64,000 bases of DNA from Thalassolituus sp034111725 (GCF_034111725.1 NZ_JAWUWR010000081.1:62001-126000); one strand, 5' to 3'. Shown: positions 16,356 through 26,744, numbered from the stretch's first letter. The notes: a model not told the origin generated them from the sequence alone. Made by a program: numbers and translations.

Positions 16356-18704
16356 GTGTCTCAGCATCTACCACCTCAAAACGCCTCCAATGCCAGCGGT
16401 TTAACGCCGCAGCAGCAGGCTGTTGTGGCCCACGTTCAGGGCCATGCTCGGGTTGTGGCTGTCGCTGGAGCGGGCAAGACGACGACGCTAGCTCACTTTA
16501 TTCAAGCTAGGGTCGTACAGGGTGTGCCGTTGCGACGCATCTTAGTGCTGATGTACAACAAGGCTGCGCAGGTTGAGTTTCAAGCCAAGCTCAAGCAAGT
16601 GATGCCGAATCAGCCGATTCCGGACATTCGTACCTTTCATTCGTTGGGCTTACGTCTTTATCAAAAATTGATCGAGCGCGGTGCCTTACCGGCATTTCAG
16701 GGTAAGCCGCTATCCGATGGTGAAATGGAACCTATGGTCTGGCGTTTATTGCAGCAACTTGCCGATGACGAAACCAAACAAGATATTCTGTCACAACGCA
16801 AAAAATGGGTTGAGCCAGCGCTCAGTTTCATCGATTTAGTCAAGTCCGGTTTTTTACCGCCCGCCGATGTCTTCGATAGCTTAGATTTGCCGCCGCAGTG
16901 CCGAATTTTTATCGAACTATTTTATCAGTTCGAAGATTGGCGTAAGCAAAATCGGCGTATTAGTTTTGCTGACATGATTTACGACCCGGTGATGTGTTTC
17001 CGCGCGCATCCCGAAATTGCCGATATTTTTGCTGGCCATATGCAATGGATTCTGGTGGACGAGTATCAAGATATTAACGATATTCAACAGAATTTATTGC
17101 GCGTATTACATGGTGGTCGTGGTTCTGTGATGGTGATTGGCGATCCAGACCAAACGATTTATGAATTTCGAGGCTCTCGCCCTGAGTTTATTGTTGAGCT
17201 GTTTGATCGCGAAATGGGCGATGTGACGTGTTATCAGTTACCGCATACGTTTCGTTATGGCCATCGCTTAAGTTTAATGGCCAATCATTTAATTCATCAT
17301 AATCACGAACGTGAACCCGTATTGTGTTTGTCTCACGTTTCAACGCCAAATACGCGTGTGCAATTGCATCAAGCACGTTATGAGCCAGCGCTGACGCTGA
17401 CTCTTATTCAAGAAGAAGCCAAGCAAAGACCGCTGGAAGATATTGCGGTTATCAATCGTTTATGGGCCTTATGCGCGCCAGTAGAATTGGCTTTACTGGC
17501 TGCCGGTATTCCGTATCAGTTGGATAACGCTCAATCGGTATTAGAACGCTGGGAATTACGCATCTTTTGGTTGCTGTTGGAAATTGCTGCTGGCGAATTT
17601 AATCGCCGTGATTATGCGGCACGAGAAGAAGCTTGGTTGCATGTATTAACCACGCCTTACCCCAAAATTAAGCGTCAAGTATTAGAAGACTTAGCACGGC
17701 ATTTAGCACAAGCAGAACATAATTTGGGCGAGGCCATGTTTCGTGCCATCCCAGGTTCATTAAGCCAATGGCAAAAACAGCAATTAGAAGCGCGTGCGCA
17801 AGTATTAGCTAATGCAGAGGTCGGTAAATTATCAGCATATCGACTGCTAAAAGATTATGTCGATTTAACCGAATTTGAACAAGGTATTGAAGATAGCGCA
17901 TTTTCCGCGCAGCAAATTGAAGATCGTTTGCAAACGATCCGAGCATTTTTACGCTTTATTCGCGAACTGGATAAAAGTAGCGAAGATACCTTGTTGTATT
18001 TACGTGAATTGCGTCAACAGCGCCGTGAGCAACGGCAGGCGAGTGGCGTTCTACTTACGTCAATTCATAAAAGCAAAGGTCGTGAATGGCCTGTGGTGAT
18101 CATTCCGGGATTAAATGCTCATTATTATCCCTATACGCCGGACGGCGAATTTACCACCGCCGCCAGTGAAGAAAGCGAGCGTCGTTTGCTTTATGTGGCT
18201 ATGACTCGAGCAAGAGAACAACTGCATTTGCTCGCGCCAACGCCAACTGAAAAAGCGGCAAGAGATACCACATCTCGCGATTGGCCGAGCCGTTTTGATC
18301 GTGAAATGGCAGTGGAACGCTGCTTGACCCTGATGAAAACCATTGAGCAGGGTGGTGGTGCCATCGAATTGAATCCGCAATTCGGGGCTCTGCCCGATTG
18401 GTTGCCTCAGTACTTAGAGCATTTGTCGCACAGTGGTATCCAGACCGGTGAGCTTAAATTCACGATGGCAGCGCCTAAGCTTAGCGCCCAACGTGCTGCG
18501 GTTCATTCGCCAGCCAATGGTGGCGTCGTTGATCAGAAGTTTCCCGGTAAACAAGGCGTTACGCGAGTCACTCACGATTCGTTAGGTACGGGCGTTTTAA
18601 TATCTCAAGACGATCAGTATGTGAAAATTCGCTTCGACGGTGAGCAGGGCGTGCGCACCCTAAGTCGAGATGTGGCAGCTGATTATTTGAAATTTCATTT
18701 CTAA
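16356..18704 (+). CDS. UvrD/Rep-family SF1 DNA helicase
   Basis: 782 residues from GTG 16356. Motif I is AVAGAGKTTT (K41, T42); motif II is LVDEYQDIN; GDPDQTIYEFRGS is motif III; SIHKSKGREWPVVIIPG and RLLYVAMTRAREQLHLL are motifs V and VI. The last about 50 residues (GVTRVTHDSLGTGVLI...) form a small beta module like the C-terminal Tudor-like domain of UvrD/PcrA. It is longer than Rep (673) and diverged from UvrD, so it is probably an accessory repair helicase. It lies alone between terminators. Confidence 0.9.
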   Translation: MSQHLPPQNASNASGLTPQQQAVVAHVQGHARVVAVAGAGKTTTLAHFIQARVVQGVPLRRILVLMYNKAAQVEFQAKLKQVMPNQPIPDIRTFHSLGLRLYQKLIERGALPAFQGKPLSDGEMEPMVWRLLQQLADDETKQDILSQRKKWVEPALSFIDLVKSGFLPPADVFDSLDLPPQCRIFIELFYQFEDWRKQNRRISFADMIYDPVMCFRAHPEIADIFAGHMQWILVDEYQDINDIQQNLLRVLHGGRGSVMVIGDPDQTIYEFRGSRPEFIVELFDREMGDVTCYQLPHTFRYGHRLSLMANHLIHHNHEREPVLCLSHVSTPNTRVQLHQARYEPALTLTLIQEEAKQRPLEDIAVINRLWALCAPVELALLAAGIPYQLDNAQSVLERWELRIFWLLLEIAAGEFNRRDYAAREEAWLHVLTTPYPKIKRQVLEDLARHLAQAEHNLGEAMFRAIPGSLSQWQKQQLEARAQVLANAEVGKLSAYRLLKDYVDLTEFEQGIEDSAFSAQQIEDRLQTIRAFLRFIRELDKSSEDTLLYLRELRQQRREQRQASGVLLTSIHKSKGREWPVVIIPGLNAHYYPYTPDGEFTTAASEESERRLLYVAMTRAREQLHLLAPTPTEKAARDTTSRDWPSRFDREMAVERCLTLMKTIEQGGGAIELNPQFGALPDWLPQYLEHLSHSGIQTGELKFTMAAPKLSAQRAAVHSPANGGVVDQKFPGKQGVTRVTHDSLGTGVLISQDDQYVKIRFDGEQGVRTLSRDVAADYLKFHF

Positions 18705-18897
18705 TATTTTTACGCCCTTTGCCATCTAGATACGCGTGTTGGCTGATTTTGATCGGGCACACGGGGTGATACTCATCTATTCACTTGTTATACTCTACTA
18801 CCTTCGTAGAGACCGGCCGCTGTTGGAAACCCCTCAAGTCGCCTTTGCGTAATGCAAATACACGCCCATCGGGGCCACGACAACGGACAAAAACGCT

Positions 18898-19383
18898 ATG
18901 ACAATTGCACAGCACAAGGTCGTCACCATTCATTACAAGGTCGTTGATGTCGCCAGTGGCGAAGTGATCGATTCTTCTGAAGGCGGTGCGCCAATGACTT
19001 ATCTACACGGCTTTCAAAACATCATTCCGGGCTTAGAACAAGCATTGGAAGGTAAAGTAGTGGGTGATGAGTTCGAAGTACAAGTAGAACCAGCTGACGC
19101 CTATGGCGAATACAGCGATGAGCGCATCCAGCAAGTACCGGTAGCGGCATTTGAAGGTGTTGAGCAAGTTGAACCAGGCATGGCATTTACTGCACAAACT
19201 GAACACGGCCCAATTAACTTGATCGTTACTGCGGTTGAAGAAGACATTGTGACCGTTGACGCTAACCACCCTCTAGCGGGTAAGGCTTTGGCTTTCTCGG
19301 TTAAAGTTGAAAGCGTTCGCGATGCAAGTGAAGAAGAACTGGCTCATGGCCATGTTCATGGCGAAGGTGGTCATCACCACTAA
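18898..19383 (+). CDS. slyD: SlyD-type FKBP peptidyl-prolyl isomerase
   Basis: 161 residues. The FKBP domain (residues about 1-70 and 130-150) is interrupted by the insert-in-flap chaperone domain (about 75-125), and the tail is His-rich (HGHVHGEGGHHH), as in SlyD. Known family roles are proline isomerisation, chaperoning and nickel handling for hydrogenase or urease. The tail is much shorter than that of E. coli SlyD and lacks its cysteines. Confidence 0.92.
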   Translation: MTIAQHKVVTIHYKVVDVASGEVIDSSEGGAPMTYLHGFQNIIPGLEQALEGKVVGDEFEVQVEPADAYGEYSDERIQQVPVAAFEGVEQVEPGMAFTAQTEHGPINLIVTAVEEDIVTVDANHPLAGKALAFSVKVESVRDASEEELAHGHVHGEGGHHH

Positions 19384-19815
19384 AATGTCGGCCATTTCGA
19401 TGGCCACATAAGACCGGCAGCGACGGTTGCCGGTTTGCCGTTCTGTTCTGCCCAACTCCTCTAAAATATCTTATTTTCGCTGTAATCTTTTCGCAAAGAT
19501 GCCAATTGAGACAACTTGTCTTGGTCACTCTCGTAAATCCTGTCTATCTGAAGGATTCTGGTGCATACGACTAACGTCGTGCCATCAAAAGCAGCACAAA
19601 CAATCTGGTTTAAGTCAGTAAATTGTCAAAAAATGTCTATTTCGCCGAATGGAACCTGTCTTATTTACTCTGGTCACATTGACCGCGTAAAAGCATCTGA
19701 TATAACTTTTTAAGTGAGGCAACTCACACAACAGGACGTAAGCGGGACAAAAATAGGCTCAGGACAAAAGTCTTGATCTAGGATGTCTTACAGGAACGAT
19801 CCGGAGGATAAACAT
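19384..19815. other. Intergenic region after slyD
   Basis: 432 bp with no supportable gene. A hairpin with 7-bp arms ACCGGCA/TGCCGGT at 19413-19434 may be a weak terminator for slyD, although no T-run follows. GGACAAAA occurs twice near 19745-19768 just ahead of the next gene. Nothing else recognised. Confidence 0.5.
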
Positions 19816-20028
19816 ATGAAAGACGAACGTTTAGCTCGTTATCGTAATAAAGCGTTAGTAACCGGAGGTTTGGTAGGTGCTGGCCTAGGCATGATCATTG
19901 GCGCAACTACTGGAATGTCTCTTGAAGCAACTGCTACTGGCTTCATCGGTGGTTGGTTAGTTGGTGAGCTAGTAAGTTATGGTACGACGCCAATAGAACC
20001 GCATCATCAGCCAAAGAAAAATAATTAA
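19816..20028 (+). CDS. Small glycine-zipper membrane protein
   Basis: 70 residues from ATG 19816, with a perfect GGAGG eight bases upstream; an in-frame earlier start at 19783 lacks this. A basic N-terminus (MKDERLARYRNKA) is followed by two Gly-rich hydrophobic stretches (VTGGLVGAGLGMIIGATTG and ATGFIGGWLVGELVS) with small-xxx-small spacing typical of glycine zippers, then a polar His-rich tail. Probably an inner-membrane hairpin. Function unknown. Confidence 0.75.
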   Translation: MKDERLARYRNKALVTGGLVGAGLGMIIGATTGMSLEATATGFIGGWLVGELVSYGTTPIEPHHQPKKNN

Positions 20029-20222
20029 TTAAACTGATAGGCCGTTGATTGCATGGTATTAGAGATGCTCTAAAGCGTATCTTTGATACGGTGCGGGTGA
20101 CCTTAGTTGGTATTTCTTTGTCGCTGTTTTGGCTGACAGGAGGTGCTGCTAATCGTACACTTTAAGGGCGGCGGCGTATCAGTATTCTACTAACCACATG
20201 TTGCCACTCGGAAGGTTCGGCA

Positions 20223-22013
20223 GTGGACAACATGATGGTTAGCTCAACAACACAATTTTCGACTTATACTCAAACGTCCCCTACGAAGCAGGTTGAACTA
20301 ACGCCGACCTATTATCTCGATAATTTCTTACATCTTATTCACCACGTAAATAGCTTATATCGAGACCTCCTATCGGAAGACGAGTGCAGTTTTATAGATG
20401 AATTTTGGCAGTTATCTGTTGCAGCCCAATGTTTGTATGTCAGGCTATCTGGACGACGCGGTGACTTATTTCGAGTAGATAAAATTCATTATGAAGAAAT
20501 AGCCGATATTCCCTCTGCAATTGCTGAATTGGCAACAAGTCGTTATTTCGGTGTATTTCAACCAGAACAATTAAGTGTTGATTTTGATGATGGCGAATGG
20601 CTATCGTTATTTACTAAAAACGAAATGGAGCAGTGGCTGTCCTGTGGTCGTCGCTTTCGTCGCGATGAACTTGAGCCGCTTGTATTGCAGCAATTAAACC
20701 GAACCCCACAGCTGATTACTCAGTGGATCAAAAGTCCTGTGGTTTGCGTTTATGGCGAGCAAGAACTTCAGTCTTTTCGGCTTTTATTCTTTGGTAATTT
20801 ACAACAAAGCTTAACCGATTTTGTGTTGCGTGATTTAGGTATCTATCGTTACGAATCCTACGCGTTAGAGCAACCTTCGCGCTGGTGCCAATCAAGGGTG
20901 ATGTTAGAGCATCATCTTGAGTATTTTAATACTGTTGAGATTATGGGAGATGTTAGCCAATACCAAACTGATGCTTTATTGGCATGGTCGCAGGCGTTCA
21001 CTGTTGCTGTAGATGATGAATTATTAAAACGTAAACTCGATCGCACACGGTTGTTAATCGGGCGTCAACTGGAGCGATTAGAAGATTATGATGGTGCACT
21101 CAGTTTATATGCTGTTATAGCGCTGCATCCGGCACGCGAGCGTAGCCTACGCTTACTGGTTAAGCTTAAACAATGGGAGGCAGCGTTAGCTCTAGCCGTT
21201 AAAATGAATGCAGCGCCAATGTCTGAAGAAGAATTACAGTTTCTACATAGTTTTGTACCGCGTGCATTTAAACCAGTCGATATTTTTTCAGACCCAAATA
21301 CGGCTGTTAGTTTGATCAAAGAGTTAACGAGCAAACCGATTGATATATCAACGCAAACGATCTATTTAGCAAGCGAGCAAAGATCGCGACTGGGAGTCGA
21401 GGTTGCGGCCTTATCTTACTTGCAAGAACAATATCCGTGTCAGGCTTATTATTGCGAAAACGCACTCATTCCTAGTGTTTTTGGTTTGTATTTTTGGGAT
21501 GTAATTTTTGCACCGATTACGGGTGCTTTTTATCATCCTTTTCAAATACGTCCTGCAGATTTATACGACGATGACTTTATTGCCAAGCGCCAAACCCTGT
21601 TTACTCGTCGTTGGCAGCAACTTGAGCAGCAAAGCTTGGTGGAATTTGTCGATGACCTAGCGGCTAGCTTTACCTTGCATCAAGGTAAAGCTAATCCTTT
21701 TGTTCATTGGGAGTTTTTAACAGCAGAGTTTTCTTATGGCTTGTTAGCCGGTGCGTTGCAAGCCATTCCGCGTGCTCATTGGCTAGCGATGTTTCGTTTT
21801 ATACTGAACGATTTGCGAAATCATCGCAGCGGTTTGCCTGATTTAATTGTGTTTAATAGTACGAATAAAAACGAGCATTTATACGAGCTGATAGAGGTGA
21901 AAGGCCCTGGTGATACCTTGCAGAAAAATCAGCAAGCTTGGCTGCAATGTTTCGCCCGCGCAGGTATTCCTGCCAGTGTGTTGTATGCTCGTGATGGGCC
22001 AAAGCAAGGCTAA
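20223..22013 (+). CDS. FAN1-like VRR-NUC domain nuclease
   Basis: 596 residues; GTG 20223 has GGAAGG about six bases upstream (ATG codons follow at 20232 and 20235). The C-terminal VRR-NUC domain (about 490-590) carries the PD-(D/E)xK pattern: GLPDLIVF, then ELIEVKGPGD. The long helical N-terminal part with TPR-like repeats (about 270-360) matches bacterial FAN1 homologues, which are structure-specific nucleases that act on crosslinks or flaps. It converges on a small gene 1 bp away. Confidence 0.9.
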   Translation: MDNMMVSSTTQFSTYTQTSPTKQVELTPTYYLDNFLHLIHHVNSLYRDLLSEDECSFIDEFWQLSVAAQCLYVRLSGRRGDLFRVDKIHYEEIADIPSAIAELATSRYFGVFQPEQLSVDFDDGEWLSLFTKNEMEQWLSCGRRFRRDELEPLVLQQLNRTPQLITQWIKSPVVCVYGEQELQSFRLLFFGNLQQSLTDFVLRDLGIYRYESYALEQPSRWCQSRVMLEHHLEYFNTVEIMGDVSQYQTDALLAWSQAFTVAVDDELLKRKLDRTRLLIGRQLERLEDYDGALSLYAVIALHPARERSLRLLVKLKQWEAALALAVKMNAAPMSEEELQFLHSFVPRAFKPVDIFSDPNTAVSLIKELTSKPIDISTQTIYLASEQRSRLGVEVAALSYLQEQYPCQAYYCENALIPSVFGLYFWDVIFAPITGAFYHPFQIRPADLYDDDFIAKRQTLFTRRWQQLEQQSLVEFVDDLAASFTLHQGKANPFVHWEFLTAEFSYGLLAGALQAIPRAHWLAMFRFILNDLRNHRSGLPDLIVFNSTNKNEHLYELIEVKGPGDTLQKNQQAWLQCFARAGIPASVLYARDGPKQG

Positions 22014-22014
22014 A

Positions 22015-22392
22015 TTAACCTTCGGCAAACTCGACGCGCACACGCGTGCCGGCTTTTACCGACTTTAATTGCGTTACTTCATCTAAGGCATCGCCACAAA
22101 TATTACAAGGATAAGACAATCGTATTTCATTACCTTGTGATGTGGGCGTCTTACCAAATGCTATGGCTAAACAGCTGCCATCAGACCAAAAAGCAATGTC
22201 TCCGGGTTGCACGATATTGGTCGCTTTATCTTCGGGTGTTACTCGTATCGGGCAATCGAACAATACTTGAGCCCCTCGAGTTTGGATTGTCGATTCAAAG
22301 GGTACGGCTTTGAGTAAAGCATGCGCTGTTGGTGTGCGACGTAAGGCAATACGGATAGTTACTTCGTCAAAATGAAGGGCTAGCAGCGTCAT
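22015..22392 (-). CDS. Cyclophilin-like fold protein
   Basis: 125 residues of the bacterial cyclophilin-like family (TM1367 type): the segments ALLKAVPFESTIQTRGAQVLFDCP and VQPGDIAFWSDGSCLAIAFGKTP follow the beta-barrel pattern, including the conserved G-D-I-x-F/Y-W block. These proteins share the cyclophilin barrel but are not shown to be isomerases. Start ATG 22392. Function unknown. Confidence 0.75.
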   Translation of the reverse strand: MTLLALHFDEVTIRIALRRTPTAHALLKAVPFESTIQTRGAQVLFDCPIRVTPEDKATNIVQPGDIAFWSDGSCLAIAFGKTPTSQGNEIRLSYPCNICGDALDEVTQLKSVKAGTRVRVEFAEG

Positions 22393-22483
22393 GAAGGGCG
22401 TCCTATTGCGGCTGACAACGGCAGAAACTCCCGTTCGTACGAGAATTCCTGCCTCTGCTGCTAGTGTAGCCCGTCAGTTAAAT

Positions 22484-24181
22484 TTAAGCTGCTTTTTCAT
22501 TGCGAATTAACGCAATATTTAATGCAGAAACAATGGCTTGTAGGCTTGCCGATAAAGTGTCGGCATCTTGTGCTGCAGCGCAATAGCGTTGTCCTGCAAC
22601 ATTGACCTGAACCATGGCCATTGCTTGCGCATTCGAACCTTCTGTTAACGCTTGCTCTTCAAACTGCACCACTTGTACATCGACGCCGGTGGTTTTGTGT
22701 AATGCATCAGTAAAAGCGCTAATGCTGCCTAATCCATGTCCGTGCACGGTTAATAATTGGCTGCCATCGTGCAGGCAGGCTTGAATACGATGATGCTCGC
22801 CGTTTTCTAGGTTGCCATGCTCTGTTTGATAGCTGGCTAACATATAGCGCCCATCATTAGGCATAAAGGCCTTACGGAATACCTGCACAATGGTTTGTGG
22901 TGATATTTCACCTTGCTCGGTTTCGGCTAAGGCTTGGATGTGTTGAGCCAATTCAATTTGCATCCAGCGTGGCAAGGTAATACCCAACTCTTGCTCCAAT
23001 AAGTAAGACGCGCCACCTTTACCCGACTGGCTATTCACTCGGATAACCGATTGGTAGTTACGTCCCAAGTCTTGCGGGTCAATGGGCAAGTAGGCTACAT
23101 CCCAGACCGCGTCATCTTCTTGCACAGCTAAGCACTTGCGAATCGCATCTTGATGGCTGCCGGAAAAAGCGGTGTAGACCAATTCACCTAACCAAGGGTG
23201 GCGAGGGTGCGTTGGAATATTCGTACACGCTTCGACCGTAGCGATAATGTCGTCAGCGGCACTGATGTCTAGTTTAGGATCAATGCCTTGGCTGTATAAG
23301 TTCATCGCCATCGTCACGATGTCCATATTGCCAGTACGTTCGCCATTACCTAGCAAGGTACCTTCAATACGATCAGCTCCGGCCAATAAAGCTAATTCTG
23401 ATGCGGCAACGGCACAGCCGCGATCGTTATGCGTGTGGATGCTAATGGTTAAACAATCGCGTTTGTTGACGTGATCACAGAACCATTCGACTTGATCAGC
23501 GAATACATTAGGCATCGCCGATTCAATTGTCGCTGGTAAGTTAATAATGGTCTTGTTATCAGCACTTGGTTGCCAGACATCAATGACAGCGTTGCAGACA
23601 TCGACGGCAAACTCGACTTCGGTGCTAGAAAAGCTTTCTGGTGAATACTGGAATACCCATTCGGTTGCCGGATATTTCTGTGCTTCGCTTTTCACTTTTT
23701 CCGCGCCGTGACGGGCAATCGCGACGATACCGTCTTTATCTAATGCAAATACTTTCTCGCGCTGCACGGGCGATGTTGAGTTATACACGTGAACCACAGC
23801 ACGACGAGCACCTTCAAGCGCTTGATAGGTGCGTTCAATTAATTCATCACGCGCTTGGGTTAATACCTGAATCGTAACGTCGTTTGGAATTTGGTTTTCA
23901 GTAATCAACCAGCGCACAAAATCAAAATCTGGCTGTGATGCTGCAGGGAAGCCAACTTCAATCTCTTTAAAGCCCATACGCACTAACAAGCCCCACATTT
24001 GCTGTTTTTGCTGTACAGACATAGGCTCAATCAAGGCTTGGTTGCCATCACGTAAATCCACAGAACACCACAGTGGTGCGTTCGTGAGCGAGCGATTAGG
24101 CCAACGACGGTTTGGCATTTGCAACGCTGGGAACGGACGGTACTTGCGATGATTAAATCGTGGATTGCTTGGTGTGCTCAT
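22484..24181 (-). CDS. leuA: 2-isopropylmalate synthase
   Basis: 565 residues from ATG 24181; an in-frame extension of 69 codons upstream is low-complexity and unsupported. The N-terminal TIM barrel has SVDLRDGNQALIEPM (metal Asp), HTHNDRGCAVAASELALLAGADRIEGT (metal His pair) and GNGERTGN; the C-terminal LeuA dimer/regulatory domain spans about 430-560. It condenses acetyl-CoA with 2-oxoisovalerate in leucine synthesis. The length fits the long LeuA form found in many pseudomonads. Divergent from an Lrp-family regulator. Confidence 0.95.
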   Translation of the reverse strand: MSTPSNPRFNHRKYRPFPALQMPNRRWPNRSLTNAPLWCSVDLRDGNQALIEPMSVQQKQQMWGLLVRMGFKEIEVGFPAASQPDFDFVRWLITENQIPNDVTIQVLTQARDELIERTYQALEGARRAVVHVYNSTSPVQREKVFALDKDGIVAIARHGAEKVKSEAQKYPATEWVFQYSPESFSSTEVEFAVDVCNAVIDVWQPSADNKTIINLPATIESAMPNVFADQVEWFCDHVNKRDCLTISIHTHNDRGCAVAASELALLAGADRIEGTLLGNGERTGNMDIVTMAMNLYSQGIDPKLDISAADDIIATVEACTNIPTHPRHPWLGELVYTAFSGSHQDAIRKCLAVQEDDAVWDVAYLPIDPQDLGRNYQSVIRVNSQSGKGGASYLLEQELGITLPRWMQIELAQHIQALAETEQGEISPQTIVQVFRKAFMPNDGRYMLASYQTEHGNLENGEHHRIQACLHDGSQLLTVHGHGLGSISAFTDALHKTTGVDVQVVQFEEQALTEGSNAQAMAMVQVNVAGQRYCAAAQDADTLSASLQAIVSALNIALIRNEKAA

Positions 24182-24494
24182 GATAGTTCCTTGATGCGGC
24201 TGACCTTTTTGTGGCTTGACGCTCGCTGTGTTCGGATTGGTAGAGTAGTCGCTGTTGGCAGATATTGGCTTGGCCTTGTGAGCGCAACCATTCATGACCC
24301 TTGTGAGGACAATCACACAGATGAACCTGGTTGGGTTGTTCTGCTCTGCCTTAACAGTGTGAACACAGTATATGCGCAGTTTGAGCAAATATGATTGCGA
24401 ACTTGCTTTGCTTTTGCGGTATTTTTAGAATTAAAATGCGTATATCTTCTTAAAGTTAGTTAAAAATGTCTTTGATCTTGAGGGGCAATGGATT
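24182..24494. other. Divergent leuA/lrp promoter region
   Basis: 313 bp. I looked on the leuA strand for a leucine-rich leader peptide and attenuator and found none. The half next to lrp (24400-24480) is AT-rich, as expected for promoters; no clear -35/-10 pair was assigned. Confidence 0.5.
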
Positions 24495-24998
24495 ATGGCT
24501 TCAAATAGTTATGAACGCGTGAAATTGGATCGTGCTGACCAGCGCATTTTAGAGTTACTACAAGTGGACGGTAGCCTAAGCAACATTGAACTTGCAGATA
24601 AAATCGGTTTATCGCCATCGCCATGTTCTCGCCGTGTAAAGGCACTCGAGGATAGTGGCTTAATTCAGGGGTATAGAGCCCATCTAGATGCCCGCCGTTT
24701 GGGCTTGGATTTGCTGGCCCTCATTCAAATCAGCATGGATCGTCATACTCCTGAGCGTTTCGATAACTTTGAAGCGCAGGTCAGTGCCTGCCCAGAGGTA
24801 TTGGAGTGCTACCTAATTACAGGGCAATCTGCTGACTACGTACTTAAGGTACTGGTTGAAGATATGCAGGCGTACCAAGAGTTCTTGTTGGGCACGTTAA
24901 CGCGTATTGAGGGCGTGAGTGGTGTTCATTCTAGTTTTGTTATGCGCAAGGTCCTCGACAGAACCGCGGTTGCTATTCCAAGATCTTCTCGCAACTAA
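24495..24998 (+). CDS. lrp: Lrp/AsnC-family regulator
   Basis: 167 residues. The helix-turn-helix at about 13-60 (LDRADQRILELLQVDGSLSNIELADKIG, SPSPCSRRVKALEDSGLI) is followed by the RAM effector domain with VLECYLITGQSADYVLKVLVEDM. RBS AGGGGCAA precedes ATG 24495. Divergence from leuA suggests control of branched-chain amino acid synthesis (inference). The gene name is by family and context; the genome may hold several Lrp paralogues. Confidence 0.88.
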   Translation: MASNSYERVKLDRADQRILELLQVDGSLSNIELADKIGLSPSPCSRRVKALEDSGLIQGYRAHLDARRLGLDLLALIQISMDRHTPERFDNFEAQVSACPEVLECYLITGQSADYVLKVLVEDMQAYQEFLLGTLTRIEGVSGVHSSFVMRKVLDRTAVAIPRSSRN

Positions 24999-25115
24999 AC
25001 GTTAGCTTGCGGCTGCTGAGTAACTATTGTGACTTGCGTCTCTTAATGTAGCTGAGGTCAGCGAACAGCCAAAGGCCGTCTATACTTTGGGTACATATAA
25101 AAGTAGGAGCTAGTT

Positions 25116-26744
25116 TTGGCTCAGCAGACGACATCATCCATTGAGAAGAAGCTCACTTTATACGTGGTGCTGTGCAGCGTACTGCTCGGTTTGCTGTTTA
25201 GTGGTGTGCAAATTAGCACAGACTACGTTGCAGAAAGCCAACGGTTCGATGAAAATGCCCAGCGTCTCATTAATGGCCAGCGAGTTCCCAGCGCATTAGC
25301 GCTATACAATTATGACTCCAGTTCTATGGAAGCTATCTTGGATAGCTTAGTGGTCAATCCTGCGGTAATTGCAGCGCGTATTGTAGAAAAAAAGGCTGGC
25401 TTTGAAATCTCTGCTGGTATTGCGCCAAAAGATATTCCTACGAGCAAGGTCGTACGCGCTTATTCCGTCGTTTTATATGAGCCAGAGGCCTACAGTTCAC
25501 TGAATCGTGAAATTGGAGAATTGATATTGCTGGCCGATGAGGAACAGGTGCGTAAAGGTTTTGAAGGACGTGCATTAACGACTTTTTTATTGGATATTTT
25601 ACGCAATATTGTTTTGGCATTTGTTTTGATACTTGTCTTCCGCACTCGACTTACCGGGCCAATAAAGCGCTTAGCAACAAGATTATTGGATGTGGATTTA
25701 CATGCTCCATCGCTATCGTTGGAAGTTGAAGAGGCACTCAAGTACACGGAGCTGGATGATTTAGCCTGTAAAATGAACGATTTATTACGTGCAGTAAACG
25801 ACGAAATAGCGCAGCGCAAAAATGCAGAATCGCGAGTTCGCCTGTTAAATGAGCAGTTGGAAGAAAAAGTAAAAGATAGAACCAAAGAATTGCATGCAAG
25901 TAACCACCAGTTACGAAGTAGCATTGACGAATTGCAGCGCACGCAAAACTTACTACTGCAAGCACAGCGGATGGCATCGCTGGGGCATTTGGCAGCCGGT
26001 ATGGCGCACGAAATTAATAATCCAGTCGCCATTGTTTACAGTAATATCGCCACACTAAGCGAGTATTTAACCGAATTAATTGAATTGGCTGAGCAGTACA
26101 AGCAAGCAGAAAATCAAATTGGCGATGTATCTGTAAGAAAAGTATTAGCGAACTTACGACAGACTATCGATTTTGATTTTGTCCGCGAAGATGCTCCAGA
26201 TTTGGTAAGAGCGTCGAAAAGTAGTTTGGAGAGAGTGCGTAATATCGTTGGCGAGCTACGCACGTTTGCGAATGCTGACCAACAAGAAAAGTCGTCGTTA
26301 AATTTGCAAGCCGTTATGGATGAGTGCCTTAGTGATTATGGTTTGTTAGAACACGATACTATTAGGGTATACGCTTTATTAGATGGTTTGCCAGCAGTGA
26401 AGGCTGTTCGATCTCAAGTGATGATGGTGTTTGGCAAGATTTTGCAAAATGCGATTGATGCACTGCCGAACGGAGGTACGATTGAAATAGCTGGGGAACA
26501 CGATGATGAGTCGGTATCGATTTTTATTAAAGATACCGGGGTTGGTATGAGCGAAGAAGACGTTCGTTGCGCTATTAACCCTTTCTTTACTCGTAAAGAA
26601 ATCGGTGCCGGTATCGGTTTGGGTCTGACGGTAGCGTATAACCTGATGTTGAATCATGGTGGCGAGTTATCAATCACGAGTGAAAATGGTAAGGGCACTG
26701 TGGTTATGTTGAAGTTTCCTTTTATCGACGTATTGTTCGACTGA
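25116..26744 (+). CDS. Orphan sensor histidine kinase
   Basis: 542 residues if started at TTG 25116, supported by TAGGAGC seven bases upstream. One membrane helix near 14-34, a periplasmic region to about 155, a second helix about 158-180, HAMP-like and coiled-coil segments (to about 285), then AAGMAHEINNP with H298, and an ATPase domain with DTGVGM and GIGLGLTVAYNLM. The HEINNP form is that of NtrB/ZraS-like kinases that often act through sigma-54 regulators. No response regulator is adjacent, so the partner is elsewhere. Confidence 0.88.
   Translation: MAQQTTSSIEKKLTLYVVLCSVLLGLLFSGVQISTDYVAESQRFDENAQRLINGQRVPSALALYNYDSSSMEAILDSLVVNPAVIAARIVEKKAGFEISAGIAPKDIPTSKVVRAYSVVLYEPEAYSSLNREIGELILLADEEQVRKGFEGRALTTFLLDILRNIVLAFVLILVFRTRLTGPIKRLATRLLDVDLHAPSLSLEVEEALKYTELDDLACKMNDLLRAVNDEIAQRKNAESRVRLLNEQLEEKVKDRTKELHASNHQLRSSIDELQRTQNLLLQAQRMASLGHLAAGMAHEINNPVAIVYSNIATLSEYLTELIELAEQYKQAENQIGDVSVRKVLANLRQTIDFDFVREDAPDLVRASKSSLERVRNIVGELRTFANADQQEKSSLNLQAVMDECLSDYGLLEHDTIRVYALLDGLPAVKAVRSQVMMVFGKILQNAIDALPNGGTIEIAGEHDDESVSIFIKDTGVGMSEEDVRCAINPFFTRKEIGAGIGLGLTVAYNLMLNHGGELSITSENGKGTVVMLKFPFIDVLFD

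Noticed and set aside
24182..24494. Leucine leader peptide and attenuator for leuA
   Set aside because: No short frame with consecutive leucine codons and no terminator/antiterminator pair on the minus strand.
25490..26032. 180-codon minus-strand frame inside the orphan kinase
   Set aside because: Serine/cysteine-rich shadow of a well-supported kinase with no ribosome site.
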